64,000 bases of DNA from Christensenella tenuis (GCF_014287795.1 NZ_JACOON010000004.1:248001-312000); one strand, 5' to 3'; shown: positions 1 through 9,088, counted from the first letter of the stretch. Notes: generated by a model from the sequence alone, not told the origin. Made by a program: numbers and translations.

Positions 1-310
1 CGCCTTTGGCAAGCAAAACGACAACATCCCCCTGCTGGATCACGCCCATCCCGCCGTGAATCGAATTGGCAGGGGAGAGGAAGAGGGAGGGAACCTCAAT
101 TACGCTTAAGGTATGCGCAATTTTTTGGGCCGCAACACCGGAAGTTCCACATCCGGCGGTAACGACCTTTTTCCCCCTTGCCTTCAGCGTCAAAAGCAAA
201 TCTACAATTTGGTCCATCACCGCATAATCGAGCGTCGTTAAAAGGCTGTCCACAATATTTCGCTCGTCCGTCAGCACCTGCGTATAAATTTCCTGGTAAT
301 CCTTTTGCAT
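1..310 (-). CDS. SIS-domain sugar-phosphate isomerase, 3' end outside window
   Basis: The last gene of the minus-strand sugar operon; only its first 103 codons are inside the window. The residues visible contain a helical N-terminus, then a glycine-rich phosphosugar-binding loop (VVTAGCGTSG, about residues 49-58) and SPANSIHGG, as in KdsD/GutQ-type SIS proteins. Such proteins isomerise ketose and aldose phosphates in the cytoplasm. The start at 310 has AAAGGAG seven bases upstream. It follows the FGGY kinase after 12 bases, so it probably acts on the phosphorylated product of that kinase. The exact substrate cannot be read from the sequence. Confidence 0.8.
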   Translation of the reverse strand, partial: MQKDYQEIYTQVLTDERNIVDSLLTTLDYAVMDQIVDLLLTLKARGKKVVTAGCGTSGVAAQKIAHTLSVIEVPSLFLSPANSIHGGMGVIQQGDVVVLLAKG

Positions 311-322
311 CGTAACTCCTTT

Positions 323-1822
323 CTAAAAAGAGGATAAAGCCGAAAATTCGTTTTTCAGCTTGGGATAAAGACCGAGATAGAGCGCAAAAAGCCTGTCGTA
401 TACTTCCCGGTTTTGCGCGTTCGGCGTATACTGCGCGCGCGTCCGTACCGCGCGCTCCAAAACACCGGAAACATCCGGATAACAGCCCGCCGCCGCGCCC
501 GCGAGGACCGCGTCGCCGACCGGACCCGCGTTGGTTACGTCCGGGACGGAAACCTCCCGGCCCGTCACGTCCGCAAGTGTCTGCATCCATACGGCGCTTT
601 CCGTGGGGCCGCCGGCCACGCGCAGGCCCTCTACGGCGCAGCCCGCCCGTTCATACATTGTCAGGTTGTGGCGCACCGCGAAGCAAACGCCTTCCATGAC
701 CGCGCGCGCGAGGTCTTCCTTCGTGGTACGGGATGTCATGCCAATAAAACAGGCGCGCGCCTTTTCGTCCCAAAGGGGGGAAAGCTCTCCCGCGAGGTAA
801 GGCAGGAATAGCACGCCGCGGCTTCCCGCAGGGGAGGCCTGCGCGTATGCGTTCAGCGTACCGTAGCAGAGTTTAGTCCCGGACGCATCGGTAAGCACGT
901 TTTCCCGCAGCCACTTGAGGCACGCGCCGTTGTTGCCCATGGTGGCGAGCATCAGCCAAGTGCCGGGAAAGAGGCAGGCCTGCGTGAGCAGGCAGCCGTC
1001 TTCGCGCGGACGATCCATGATAACGCCCATATTCCCGGCGGTTCCCATGGAAAAGAACACTTGTCCGGGCTGGTAAACCCCCATGCCGAGCGCTGCGGCC
1101 GTATTATCGTGCGAGCCGCCGGCTACGGGCGTGTCTGCGGGAAGTCCGCATTCCCGCGCGGCCTGCGCGGTGACGTGTCCCATAAGGCTTGTGGAGGAAA
1201 CCGCCTCAGGCAGCTTTTCATAGGGAATTTCGAGCAGAGAACACAATTTATGCGAATATTGGTGCGTCTTATAGTCGTATAAATGACAAAAGGTCGCCTC
1301 GGACGGCGGAACGGCAAAGCGCCCGGTGAGGCGCAGGCCCACATAGGACATGACGCCGCAAAAACCGGAGGACCGGTCGAAACGCGGTTTATCGTGTTTT
1401 TTCAGCCACAGGAAATTCGGCGTGGAAAGCAAGGTGGAAATTTCGTTGGCGTTCACCTGTGCGATCTCCTCCGCAAAATGGTCCCGGAGCCATGCGGCCT
1501 CCTCGCCGGTGCGGCCGTCCATCCAGGTAAAGGCGTTGCCGATCGCCCGGCCGTCCGCGCCTACGCATACCGTGGCGCATCCCTGCGAGCTCAGCGCCGC
1601 GGCGATGATTTCGCATTCTCCCGCCCGCGCGAGCACCTGCCTGCTTGCCGCACAAAACATTGCCCACCAGTCTTCCGGGTCCTGTTCCGCCCAAAGGGGG
1701 TGCGGATGCTTCATTTCATATTCAAACAGGTCGCTGCCCACGGTTTCCCCTGTTTCGGGATCGAGCAGTACGGCCTTCACTCCACCCGTGCCGAGATCCG
1801 CGCCGAACAAATATTTTTTCAT
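323..1822 (-). CDS. FGGY-family carbohydrate kinase (xylulokinase-like)
   Basis: A 499-residue sugar kinase of normal family length. The N-terminus shows the phosphate-1 ATP motif (GADLGTGGVKA, residues about 6-16), the substrate stretch WMDGRTGEEA, and the C-terminal half carries the second ATPase-fold motif (VAGGPTESAVWMQTLADVTG). FGGY kinases phosphorylate ketoses or polyols after import. The reading frame is open further upstream, but the start at 1822 is preceded by GGGGGTAACCTT and fits the family N-terminus. It lies four bases after the UroD-like gene and 12 bases before the isomerase gene, so it is in one transcript with the ABC transporter. Sugar specificity is unknown. Confidence 0.88.
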   Translation of the reverse strand: MKKYLFGADLGTGGVKAVLLDPETGETVGSDLFEYEMKHPHPLWAEQDPEDWWAMFCAASRQVLARAGECEIIAAALSSQGCATVCVGADGRAIGNAFTWMDGRTGEEAAWLRDHFAEEIAQVNANEISTLLSTPNFLWLKKHDKPRFDRSSGFCGVMSYVGLRLTGRFAVPPSEATFCHLYDYKTHQYSHKLCSLLEIPYEKLPEAVSSTSLMGHVTAQAARECGLPADTPVAGGSHDNTAAALGMGVYQPGQVFFSMGTAGNMGVIMDRPREDGCLLTQACLFPGTWLMLATMGNNGACLKWLRENVLTDASGTKLCYGTLNAYAQASPAGSRGVLFLPYLAGELSPLWDEKARACFIGMTSRTTKEDLARAVMEGVCFAVRHNLTMYERAGCAVEGLRVAGGPTESAVWMQTLADVTGREVSVPDVTNAGPVGDAVLAGAAAGCYPDVSGVLERAVRTRAQYTPNAQNREVYDRLFALYLGLYPKLKNEFSALSSF

Positions 1823-1826
1823 AAGG

Positions 1827-2972
1827 TTACCCCCGCCCACCAGTGGTATAGCGCTGCGCCGTCTCATAAACGGCAACCAGGTTTTCCGCCGGCGTATCGG
1901 GCTGAAGGTGGTTGGATGGCCCGAAGATATATCCGCCGCCAGGTGAAAACGCATCGAGCCGGCGCAGGGCTTCGTCAATTGCTTCCTCCCGTGTGCCGTT
2001 CATGCCGCCCTGCAGGTCAAGCCCGCCGTGGAACACAAGCTCGCTGCCAAACTCCTTTTTCAGGGAAAGGGAATCCATTCCCGCCGCCCGCGGCTGAAGG
2101 GACTGGAGGATATCGATCCCGCCCGCGATAAATTCGGGGATCAGCTCCCGCACGGCGCCGCACGAATGCAGGAAAAGCTTTACGTCCGGTGCAACCCGTT
2201 TGACTGCGCGAAACACCTTTTCATTTGGTTCCTTAATGAATTCACGGTATTTTTCTACGGGCAGCAGGAGGCTGTCCTGCAAACCATAATCACTCTCGAA
2301 TTCCACCCACCCGATATACGGCGCGATCGGCGCGATATAGAAGGCGTATAATTCCGCAATCACGTCGGACACCTTGTCGAGCAGATGGTGGGCAAACGTT
2401 TCATCGAGGTACATATCGCATAAAAACTGTTCCTGCCCGCGCAGGTAAAAGCAGAAATCCATCGCCAGCCCGGAAATGGGCGACATGGCGGTGACATAAT
2501 AGTCCGTGTCCTCATACCAGTGCCGCGCCTCTTCCGCAAGTCCAAGGATACGTTCCGGTGCGGCGGGGTTTGGAAAGGGATAGCTGTCGATGGCATCCCG
2601 GGACGCTTCGGCGAGCGGATGGTATACCATCGTAGGGTAAGGGCCGACGAGCTTATAGCCGCAGCCCCATTCGTCGAAGAACTCCGCGTCCACGGCCTCC
2701 TGCCGCAGATTTTTCTCTTTTTTTTCGGGATAGCGGGCAATCACGTGCCGGAAATCCACACCGAACAGGTCGGCGATCCGGTGGTCAGTGTATTCCGCCG
2801 TCTTGCCGGGACGATCTTTTATTCCTGTTCCGGTCAGATCCAGAAGTTTCAGCAGTTCGAAATAGAGTGGGTTGGTAATGCGGTTCGCCGTGCCGAAAAG
2901 GGCGATCGGCGGCCGGTCTCCTTCCCGGAATGAAAGGGCGCGCTCTACACGTTCTCTGTGTGTCATAGCCAT
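1827..2972 (-). CDS. UroD-superfamily methyltransferase-like protein (copy 1)
   Basis: A 381-residue protein of the uroporphyrinogen decarboxylase superfamily (URO-D/MtaA/CmuA fold). The N-terminus THRERVERALSFREGDRPP is typical. A metal-binding-type HSCG motif lies near residue 262 and a C-terminal SNHLQPDTPAEN loop near residue 350. It is not the heme enzyme HemE by context: no tetrapyrrole gene is near, and it sits inside a sugar ABC operon between a permease and an FGGY kinase. Known relatives transfer methyl groups from or to corrinoid proteins, but no corrinoid protein gene is visible here. The start has TAAAGGAGGATCC upstream. The reaction is unknown. Confidence 0.8.
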   Translation of the reverse strand: MAMTHRERVERALSFREGDRPPIALFGTANRITNPLYFELLKLLDLTGTGIKDRPGKTAEYTDHRIADLFGVDFRHVIARYPEKKEKNLRQEAVDAEFFDEWGCGYKLVGPYPTMVYHPLAEASRDAIDSYPFPNPAAPERILGLAEEARHWYEDTDYYVTAMSPISGLAMDFCFYLRGQEQFLCDMYLDETFAHHLLDKVSDVIAELYAFYIAPIAPYIGWVEFESDYGLQDSLLLPVEKYREFIKEPNEKVFRAVKRVAPDVKLFLHSCGAVRELIPEFIAGGIDILQSLQPRAAGMDSLSLKKEFGSELVFHGGLDLQGGMNGTREEAIDEALRRLDAFSPGGGYIFGPSNHLQPDTPAENLVAVYETAQRYTTGGRG

Positions 2973-2991
2973 AACAGGATCCTCCTTTACT

Positions 2992-4047
2992 TTAAGCCTC
3001 GGCGGCTTCTTCCATGCTCAATTTTTTCATCAGCTTTGCCTGTTCCTTTTGCTCAATGATGCAGTTGGCAATCAGTACGGCGACCAGAACCGCGCCCCAG
3101 ATCAATCCGCGGTAGAAGTTGTTGATTTCGCGGAACAGGTTGAGCCCGGTCGAGATGGTCTGCAAAATCAGCACCGCCACGACGATGCCGCTTACCTTAC
3201 CGAACCCGCCCTCCGTTTTTACGCCGCCAAGCACGCAGATGAGTACGCACTGCAGGGTATAGGAAGAGCCGGTATCGGCCTTTGCCGAGGCGTTGCGCCC
3301 CATCATAATAAGGGAAGCGACGATGGCAAGCAGCCCGGAATAAATATATGTCTTCATCAAAACCGTATTGGTATGGATGCCCGAGAAGGCGGCGGCCTTT
3401 TCATTGGTGCCGAGCATGTAAAGCTTTTGCCCGTAGTTTGTTTTGTTGAGGACAAAGCTGACCCAGGCCGCGCACGCGATAAACATCAGCAGAGGAACGG
3501 GAAGCCAGCCGAAAAGAGCGCTGTTGATGCCATGTTCGTACGCGGGGACAAGTCCGCTTACGGATTTCCCTTCCGTGATCACGATAGCAAGGCCGGTAAA
3601 AATTTGCATGGTGCCCATGGTCGCCAAAATAGGCGGGATGCGGAACCGGGAAACGAGCAAGCCGTTAAACGCGCCGCAGCTGAGCCCAACAAGAAAACCG
3701 ATGGCAGCCGCTCCCGCGATGTATAAAGGTACGGCGTCCGGCGCGGCATCTGTGGCCGCGGTAGAAAGAAACAGCGCCATCAGGATGCCCGCGAGGTTTG
3801 CGATGCCCACCACGGAAAGGTCGATGCCGCCCGAAATAAGCGTTAAGGCCACGCCCAGTGCCAGAATAGAATATTCCGGAAGCTGGACGGCCATGGAAGC
3901 AAAGGTTTCCGGCTTCAAAAAAGCACCCTGTTTGGTGATTGCGAAAAATGCAAATACGATCACAAATACGGCGAGCAGTCTTAAAAGATTGCTGTTGCGT
4001 TCCGAGAAGCTCTGGAACCTGTTAGAGAATGCAGCTTGTGTTTTCAT
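2992..4047 (-). CDS. Sugar ABC transporter permease (RbsC-like), second copy
   Basis: A 351-residue inner-membrane permease of the BPD_transp_2 (RbsC/MglC/AraH) family, with about ten hydrophobic segments. The conserved central loop LTLISGGIDLSVVGIANLAG (residues about 63-82) and the GAFNGLLVSRFRIPPILATMGT stretch, including the GxxNG signature, are clear. The start at 4047 has AAGGAGGAATTGGG upstream and overlaps the stop of the previous permease gene by four bases, which implies translational coupling. With its partner it should form the heterodimeric membrane channel of the sugar importer. Confidence 0.93.
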   Translation of the reverse strand: MKTQAAFSNRFQSFSERNSNLLRLLAVFVIVFAFFAITKQGAFLKPETFASMAVQLPEYSILALGVALTLISGGIDLSVVGIANLAGILMALFLSTAATDAAPDAVPLYIAGAAAIGFLVGLSCGAFNGLLVSRFRIPPILATMGTMQIFTGLAIVITEGKSVSGLVPAYEHGINSALFGWLPVPLLMFIACAAWVSFVLNKTNYGQKLYMLGTNEKAAAFSGIHTNTVLMKTYIYSGLLAIVASLIMMGRNASAKADTGSSYTLQCVLICVLGGVKTEGGFGKVSGIVVAVLILQTISTGLNLFREINNFYRGLIWGAVLVAVLIANCIIEQKEQAKLMKKLSMEEAAEA

Positions 4048-5087
4048 CCCAATTCCTCCTTGGCACGTTCATCGAGGCTCAGGGAACCCCGGTATTTTTT
4101 GCTTGCCTGATACACGGAAATGCCCGTACCGATCACGATGAGCGCTCCCGTAAAAAATTGCTGCCAATAGGTCGGCACGCCGATCAGCACCAGACTGTTG
4201 GACACAATCGTCATCAGGAAGGCCCCGAGGACCGTACCTGTGATCGTCCCAACGCCGCCCGTGATGCGCGCCCCGCCGAGGACCGTTGCCGCAATGATGG
4301 TGAGCTCTGTTCCCAGCAGGCTGGTAAAATGAGCCGCCTGCGACATGCCTGTGCGCGTAACCCCCGCGATTCCCGCGAGAAGCCCCACGTAGCAATAGAC
4401 GAAAAATTGAATCCGCGTCACCCGAAAGCCCGCGCGCCGCGCTGCCCCGGGATCGCCGCCTACCGCGTAAATACCGCGGCCGAGCGTCGTATAGCGCAGG
4501 AGAATAAACGTAACCACGACCACGCCGAGCAAAATAAAGAGCGTGCTCGGCATATCGCTCGTAAGGCCGGAGTCCGCGTTCTGGGCGGTAAACAGCTTGC
4601 TGCTTCCAAGTTCCATCAGGATGGGGGAGGCCGTTTTTTCCTTGGCTTCGAATACACCGCGCAAAAGGCCGGTGAAGATGCTGGAAGTACCCAGTGTGAC
4701 GATCATGGTGGGCAGGTTGAATTTGGAAATGACGACGGCGTTCAGCGCGCCGCAGGCAATGCCGATCCCCCCGGCCAGCAGAAAGGGAACGACGATACTC
4801 CCCGAAAAACCGGTATCCAGCATCACAGAGTTTGTGATGTACATGGCCAGCGCCGCAATCGGCACAAACGAAAGGTCAATCCCGCCGGACAACATCACGA
4901 CGAGCACCCCGATGCCGAAGATACACGGCACGATGCCCGAACGCACAATATCTACCAGGTTGTTCGGCGTAAAAAACTGTCCGCTGCGGACTTCAATCAG
5001 CAGGCAGATCGCCACGATGATAATTGCGATGTAGAACTCGTTGTGCGAAAGCAGCCTGTTCCATTTTCTTTTACTTAATTCATTCAT
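4044..5087 (-). CDS. Sugar ABC transporter permease (RbsC-like), first copy
   Basis: A 347-residue permease of the same BPD_transp_2 family as the next gene. Recognisable are the VVMLSGGIDLSFVPIAALAMY loop and the GALNAVVISKFNLPTMIVTLGTSSI stretch. A longer frame with a TTG start exists, but ATG at 5087 is preceded by AAAGGAGTTCATGCT and gives the usual N-terminus. It lies 14 bases after the ATPase gene. Two different permeases with one double ATPase resemble the LsrC/LsrD and RhaP/RhaQ arrangement of autoinducer-2 and rhamnose importers, but that does not fix the substrate. Confidence 0.92.
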   Translation of the reverse strand: MNELSKRKWNRLLSHNEFYIAIIIVAICLLIEVRSGQFFTPNNLVDIVRSGIVPCIFGIGVLVVMLSGGIDLSFVPIAALAMYITNSVMLDTGFSGSIVVPFLLAGGIGIACGALNAVVISKFNLPTMIVTLGTSSIFTGLLRGVFEAKEKTASPILMELGSSKLFTAQNADSGLTSDMPSTLFILLGVVVVTFILLRYTTLGRGIYAVGGDPGAARRAGFRVTRIQFFVYCYVGLLAGIAGVTRTGMSQAAHFTSLLGTELTIIAATVLGGARITGGVGTITGTVLGAFLMTIVSNSLVLIGVPTYWQQFFTGALIVIGTGISVYQASKKYRGSLSLDERAKEELG

Positions 5088-5101
5088 AGCATGAACTCCT
5101 T

Positions 5102-6610
5102 TCAACAGCGGGCGGCAGTGTCACTGATAATATTTGCAACCTCGCGTTCCGTAGTGCTTGACGTATCCATTTCACATACGGTTCGGCCCCCGCGCATAAT
5201 CATCATGCGGTTGCAGTTCGGGAGAAGTTCGGAGAGGTCGTCGGAAATCATGATGATTGCGATCCCCTGTGCTGCAAGGTCGCGCAGGATCTGGTGGATA
5301 TCATATTTGGAGCCAATATCAACGCCCACAGTCGGCCCGTTCAGGATCAGCACCCTCAGGTCGGAAGCGAGCCACTTGGCAAGTACCACCTTTTGCTGGT
5401 TGCCGCCCGAAAGGGAGGAAACCGGGTCGGAAAGCCTGCGGATCTTGATGTGCAGGCTTTCCCGCCACTCCTCCGCCAGCCTGCGCAGCGCGCCCGCGTG
5501 GTATACGCCGTTTTTATCCGTGTAACTGTCGAGGACGGAGACGATCATATTGTTTTCAATACTTTGCGGGAGGAACAGCGCTTCGGTCGCCCGGTCTTCG
5601 GGCACATAGCCAATGCCGTATTTCTGTGCGTCCGCGACGGAGTGAATGCGCGCCTGCTTCCCGCCAATCAGGATACGGCCCGTTTTTGCGCGCAGCATGC
5701 CGAAAAGGGAAAGCGCAAGCTCGGTACGGCCGGAGCCGAGGAGCCCAGTGATGCCGTAGATATCGCCCTTGCGTACACAAAAGGAGATATCTTCGTACGC
5801 GCCGGGGAGCCCGAGGTCTTGCACCTCCAGCACCGTTTCGCCGGGATGCGCGCAGGTGTACTGTTCCTGCTTGAATTCACGGCCCGTCATATAGTAAGCG
5901 AATTTCTTCTGGTCTACTTCCTTAATGTCCGTGGTAATCACGTTTTCACCATTCCGGAAAACGGTCAGCCGGTCACATATCTCATAAACCTCATCCATCT
6001 TGTGGCTGACAAACAAAATAGAGATTCCGCTTGCCTGCAGGTTCTTTATGATTTTAAACAGTGCCGCGACTTCCTTTTTCGTCAGCGCTGTGGTTGGCTC
6101 GTCCATAATGATCAGCTTGGCGCTCATCAGCAGCGCGCGCGAAATGGCGACAAGCTGCTTGTTTGCGACGGACAGGTTTTCCACCCGTTCGTCAAAATCG
6201 ATTGAAAAGCCAATCTTTGAGACCGCTTCCTGTGCGATCTCGCGGTAGTGTTTCCAGTTGACCGTTTTTTTGTGCTCCATCAAAGTCTGCGTCGCTGCAA
6301 TGTTTTCCATCACTGTAAGGTTTGGAAAAACGGCAAAATCCTGATAAATGACCTGCACGCCTTCGCCGATGGATTCAATGGGCGTAAGTTTGGTATAGCG
6401 GGTCCCGTTCAGGGTGACGGAACCGCTGTCGGCCACATAATCCCCTGAGATAATTTTGATGAGAGTCGATTTTCCGCAGCCGTTTTCCCCGGCGAGGCAG
6501 TGGATTTCCCCGCGCCGGATCTCAAGGTCCACGCCCTTCAAAGCGTGCACCCCGCCGAACGACTTGACGATCTTTTCCGCTTTCAGGATGATATCGCCTG
6601 AATGTTCCAT
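5102..6610 (-). CDS. Sugar ABC transporter ATP-binding protein (RbsA/MglA type)
   Basis: A 502-residue cytoplasmic ATPase with two tandem nucleotide-binding domains. The first has Walker A GENGCGKST (about residue 35) and a DEPTTAL Walker B. The second has a degenerate P-loop GLLGSGRTE (about residue 285) and a good signature LSGGNQQKVVLAKWL (about residue 393). The degenerate second P-loop is normal for RbsA-like proteins. The start at 6610 is chosen for its AAAGGAGGAAGTTTT leader; an upstream in-frame ATG would place the ribosome binding site inside the gene. It powers the two permeases encoded directly downstream. Confidence 0.95.
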   Translation of the reverse strand: MEHSGDIILKAEKIVKSFGGVHALKGVDLEIRRGEIHCLAGENGCGKSTLIKIISGDYVADSGSVTLNGTRYTKLTPIESIGEGVQVIYQDFAVFPNLTVMENIAATQTLMEHKKTVNWKHYREIAQEAVSKIGFSIDFDERVENLSVANKQLVAISRALLMSAKLIIMDEPTTALTKKEVAALFKIIKNLQASGISILFVSHKMDEVYEICDRLTVFRNGENVITTDIKEVDQKKFAYYMTGREFKQEQYTCAHPGETVLEVQDLGLPGAYEDISFCVRKGDIYGITGLLGSGRTELALSLFGMLRAKTGRILIGGKQARIHSVADAQKYGIGYVPEDRATEALFLPQSIENNMIVSVLDSYTDKNGVYHAGALRRLAEEWRESLHIKIRRLSDPVSSLSGGNQQKVVLAKWLASDLRVLILNGPTVGVDIGSKYDIHQILRDLAAQGIAIIMISDDLSELLPNCNRMMIMRGGRTVCEMDTSSTTEREVANIISDTAARC

Positions 6611-6630
6611 AAAACTTCCTCCTTTAATCA

Positions 6631-6659
6631 TTCGGGGCAGGCGATCCGCCTGCCCCGAA
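6631..6659 (-). promoter_or_regulatory. Intercistronic stem-loop after the binding-protein gene
   Basis: A perfect 13-bp inverted repeat (TTCGGGGCAGGCG, a three-base loop, then its complement) lies in the 67-base gap between the binding-protein gene and the ATPase gene. No T-run follows on the minus strand, so it is more likely an mRNA 3'-end stabiliser or partial attenuator than a full terminator. Such hairpins commonly raise binding-protein levels above the rest of the transporter. Confidence 0.75.
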
Positions 6660-6677
6660 CATGTTTTCCTATTGTCC

Positions 6678-7775
6678 CTAGAAGTAGAAGCCCAAATCGT
6701 TCAGGTTGTCTTTGGTGATTCCCACATATCCTTTGCCGTAGGTGATGGTTGGGTCGGTTTCGTCAATGATCAGCTCGTTAAAGCCGTCCGCCCCGAGATC
6801 CATACCACTCTGAACCGTCTGCCCGTCGAGGACATTTTTGGCGAGCATCATCAGCGCATAGATGGAGTTTGCCGGATCCCACAGATAGCACTGCTTAAGC
6901 GTGCCGCTCTTAAGATAGGATTCGTTCATGCTCGGAAGGCCTGTGCCCGTTACAAATACTTTGCCGGAAAGGCCGAGCTCTTCGATTGCACGGCAAATGC
7001 CGGGAACGTCGTTGGAGGATGTTCCGATAAAGCCCTTCAAATCAGGATATTTTTTCAGCATTTCCTTTGCTTTTTCGTAAGCCCGCTCGAGGTTGTCTTC
7101 GGATTCTACCCGTGCATCGGAGCCGTCTACCAACTTCATGTTGGGATAGGCTTCCTCTTGGCGCGCGACTGCGGCGTCGGCCCACTGGTTGTGCGCCACG
7201 TTCGTGACATAGGAAACCATCGTGCAGTAGGTGCCTTCCTCGCCCATTTCAGAAGCAAGCTGATCCATCAGGGTCGCGCCGTACTCCGCGGGCGCAAACG
7301 GCTCGAGGTCGTAGTCCTTGCTTTCCTGCGTGGTCGCCTCCTGCGTGAACACCATAATGCCTGCTTCGCGTGCTTTTGCCAGCACGGGCTCGAGCGTCGT
7401 GGGATCAATAGGGTAGATGCAGATCGCATCGACATCCTGCGCAATCAGGTCTTCCACTACCTGCACCTGCAAGGCCGCATCGATTTCTTCAGGACCGACC
7501 TGGAAGGAATCCGTACCGGTGTCTTCCGCAAACTTCTGGACACCCTCGTCCGTACGGGCAAACCATGCGTTTACATTGTCCTTTACCACCATGGCGATTT
7601 TCCAGCCCGAAGAAGCGCCGGCGCTTGCCCCGCCATCCGCGGCAGGCTCGGCGGAACTGCTTTCCGCGGCCGAAGCCCCGGCAGACGGAGCCTCGCTTGC
7701 GGCTGGGGCCGAAGAGCATCCGAAGGCCGTGGCCATCAGGAGAACTGCTAAAACTACCAATAATACTTTTTTCAT
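6678..7775 (-). CDS. Sugar ABC transporter substrate-binding lipoprotein
   Basis: A 365-residue type-1 periplasmic-binding-fold protein (Peripla_BP_4; RhaS/LsrB-like). A signal peptide with lipobox AFGC puts the mature lipid anchor at Cys20, followed by a Ser/Ala-rich linker to about residue 55. The body starts KIAMVVKDNVNAWF, and later shows VDAICIYPIDP and FIGTSSNDVPG. AGGAGG lies upstream of the start at 7775. It sits on the outer face of the membrane and delivers ligand to the permeases. The gene is second in the operon and separated from the ATPase gene by a strong hairpin. Confidence 0.93.
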   Translation of the reverse strand: MKKVLLVVLAVLLMATAFGCSSAPAASEAPSAGASAAESSSAEPAADGGASAGASSGWKIAMVVKDNVNAWFARTDEGVQKFAEDTGTDSFQVGPEEIDAALQVQVVEDLIAQDVDAICIYPIDPTTLEPVLAKAREAGIMVFTQEATTQESKDYDLEPFAPAEYGATLMDQLASEMGEEGTYCTMVSYVTNVAHNQWADAAVARQEEAYPNMKLVDGSDARVESEDNLERAYEKAKEMLKKYPDLKGFIGTSSNDVPGICRAIEELGLSGKVFVTGTGLPSMNESYLKSGTLKQCYLWDPANSIYALMMLAKNVLDGQTVQSGMDLGADGFNELIIDETDPTITYGKGYVGITKDNLNDLGFYF

Positions 7776-7807
7776 ACTTTCCTCCTCATATTTTGGGATA
7801 TAGTTTC

Positions 7808-7820
7808 AGGGCTTTGCCCT
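7808..7820 (-). promoter_or_regulatory. Small hairpin between UroD-like gene and binding-protein gene
   Basis: A short inverted repeat (AGGGC, three-base loop, GCCCT), extended by A/T pairs on each side, occupies the 49-base gap. It may be a weak processing or attenuation site. No other signal is seen in the gap. Confidence 0.35.
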
Positions 7821-7824
7821 AAAC

Positions 7825-8964
7825 TCAATAGACGCCGTATTTCAGGCAGGTGTCGAAGAATGCTTCCACGTTTTCGGCGGATACATCTCCCTGCAGGTTG
7901 TGGATGGAGGCGAAGACAAAGCCGCCGCCCGGCTTGAAATCAAGCACCCTGCGTTTGGTTTCCTCGACGACGCCCTCTACGCTCCCCTGCGAGAGCACAA
8001 CGGGATTTGCACCGCCGCCCCAGAAGGTGAGGTCTTTGCCGTATTCCCGCTTTAAAATGGCGCTGTCCATTCCTGCCGCCTGTACTTGTACGGGATTTAA
8101 GATATCCACGCCCACATCGATCAGGTCGGGAATATATTCCACCATACAGCCGCAGCCGTGATAGTAAACCTTGGCATCCGTATGCTTTTTGATGCAGTCG
8201 ATCAGCGCGCGGTGCCGCGGCTTAAAAACATCGCGGTAAATCTGCGGGTTGAAAAGCGGCCCGTTCTGGCTGCCAAGGTCGTCGCCAATCTGTACAACCT
8301 GTACGTATTCGCCCACCTCAGCAAGGCACCGGGGCCAGAATTCGAGGTAGAAATCAAGCACTTTCTGCGCCATCATTTCAATGGAAGAGAGGTTCATTGC
8401 AAAGTCGAGATACATGACCTCAATGCTGCGCAGAGCATAAATCTGCTCGAATATCCCCCAGCACGGGCTGTAGATAACGATTGCCTTATCCGTTGTCTCA
8501 TAGAGGTTTTTCGCTTCCTCACGCAGACCGGCAAACCGGGCCGGGTCTGCCGGATCGGGCATCTGCCATTTTTCGAGTTCTTCATAGCTCATATCCGCAA
8601 GGACACATTTTTCAAAATCGAAGTACAGGCCTCCATCCTTGGGACAGCGCATTTTGGTGCCGAACTGGTCGTAATAGGTGAGGTAGTCCCCTTCATCTCT
8701 GATTTCCAGCTTGTAGCCGGACGGAGCCTTGGAATAGAGGGGAAGCGTATCCGACTGAAAACGCTCCAAAAGCCGCTTATCAGGATAGACAATCTGCTGA
8801 AAAGGATCTTGGATGACGATCTTGCCGTCGTCCATGTGATAGTATTTGAAAAGCTTTTTTTCCCCCTCCCTGTGGATGCTGTCGTGCGTGCCGCCGAATG
8901 CAATGGGTACACGGTCCGCCTCGCGGTGATTGATTGCGCACAAAACGCGTTCGCGCGAGTTCAT
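7825..8964 (-). CDS. UroD-superfamily methyltransferase-like protein (copy 2), operon leader gene
   Basis: A 379-residue URO-D-fold protein, similar in length and layout to the other copy in this operon but clearly diverged. N-terminus NSRERVLCAINHREADRVP; metal-binding-type HGCGCM near residue 267; C-terminal SIHNLQGDVSAEN near residue 350. The chosen start at 8964 has GAAAGGAGGAACATTT upstream; the open frame extends further without a good start. It is the first gene of the minus-strand operon, ahead of the binding protein. Its catalytic role is unknown; a methyl or one-carbon transfer on an imported, modified sugar is a guess. Confidence 0.8.
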   Translation of the reverse strand: MNSRERVLCAINHREADRVPIAFGGTHDSIHREGEKKLFKYYHMDDGKIVIQDPFQQIVYPDKRLLERFQSDTLPLYSKAPSGYKLEIRDEGDYLTYYDQFGTKMRCPKDGGLYFDFEKCVLADMSYEELEKWQMPDPADPARFAGLREEAKNLYETTDKAIVIYSPCWGIFEQIYALRSIEVMYLDFAMNLSSIEMMAQKVLDFYLEFWPRCLAEVGEYVQVVQIGDDLGSQNGPLFNPQIYRDVFKPRHRALIDCIKKHTDAKVYYHGCGCMVEYIPDLIDVGVDILNPVQVQAAGMDSAILKREYGKDLTFWGGGANPVVLSQGSVEGVVEETKRRVLDFKPGGGFVFASIHNLQGDVSAENVEAFFDTCLKYGVY

Positions 8965-9088
8965 AAATGTTCCTCCTTTCGTCTGCCGGGACGAACTCAT
9001 TCAATAAAAGTATAATCGCTGCCATCATGGAATTTCGATTAAAAAGAGGCGTATGCCTCAGGCCCCGGCAAAATTTAATTTTATTTTC

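Noticed and set aside
96..590. Minus-strand 164-codon frame across the isomerase/kinase junction
   Set aside because: Low-complexity Arg/Gly-rich product, out of frame with two well-supported genes it overlaps.
1827..2972. Heme biosynthesis enzyme HemE
   Set aside because: The fold is right, but the context is sugar transport, two copies are present in one operon and the metal-binding-type HxCG motif points to the methyltransferase-like branch.
6456..7751. Plus-strand frame of 431 codons antisense to the binding-protein gene
   Set aside because: Mirror of a GC-rich coding region; the minus-strand protein has a clear lipobox and family motifs.
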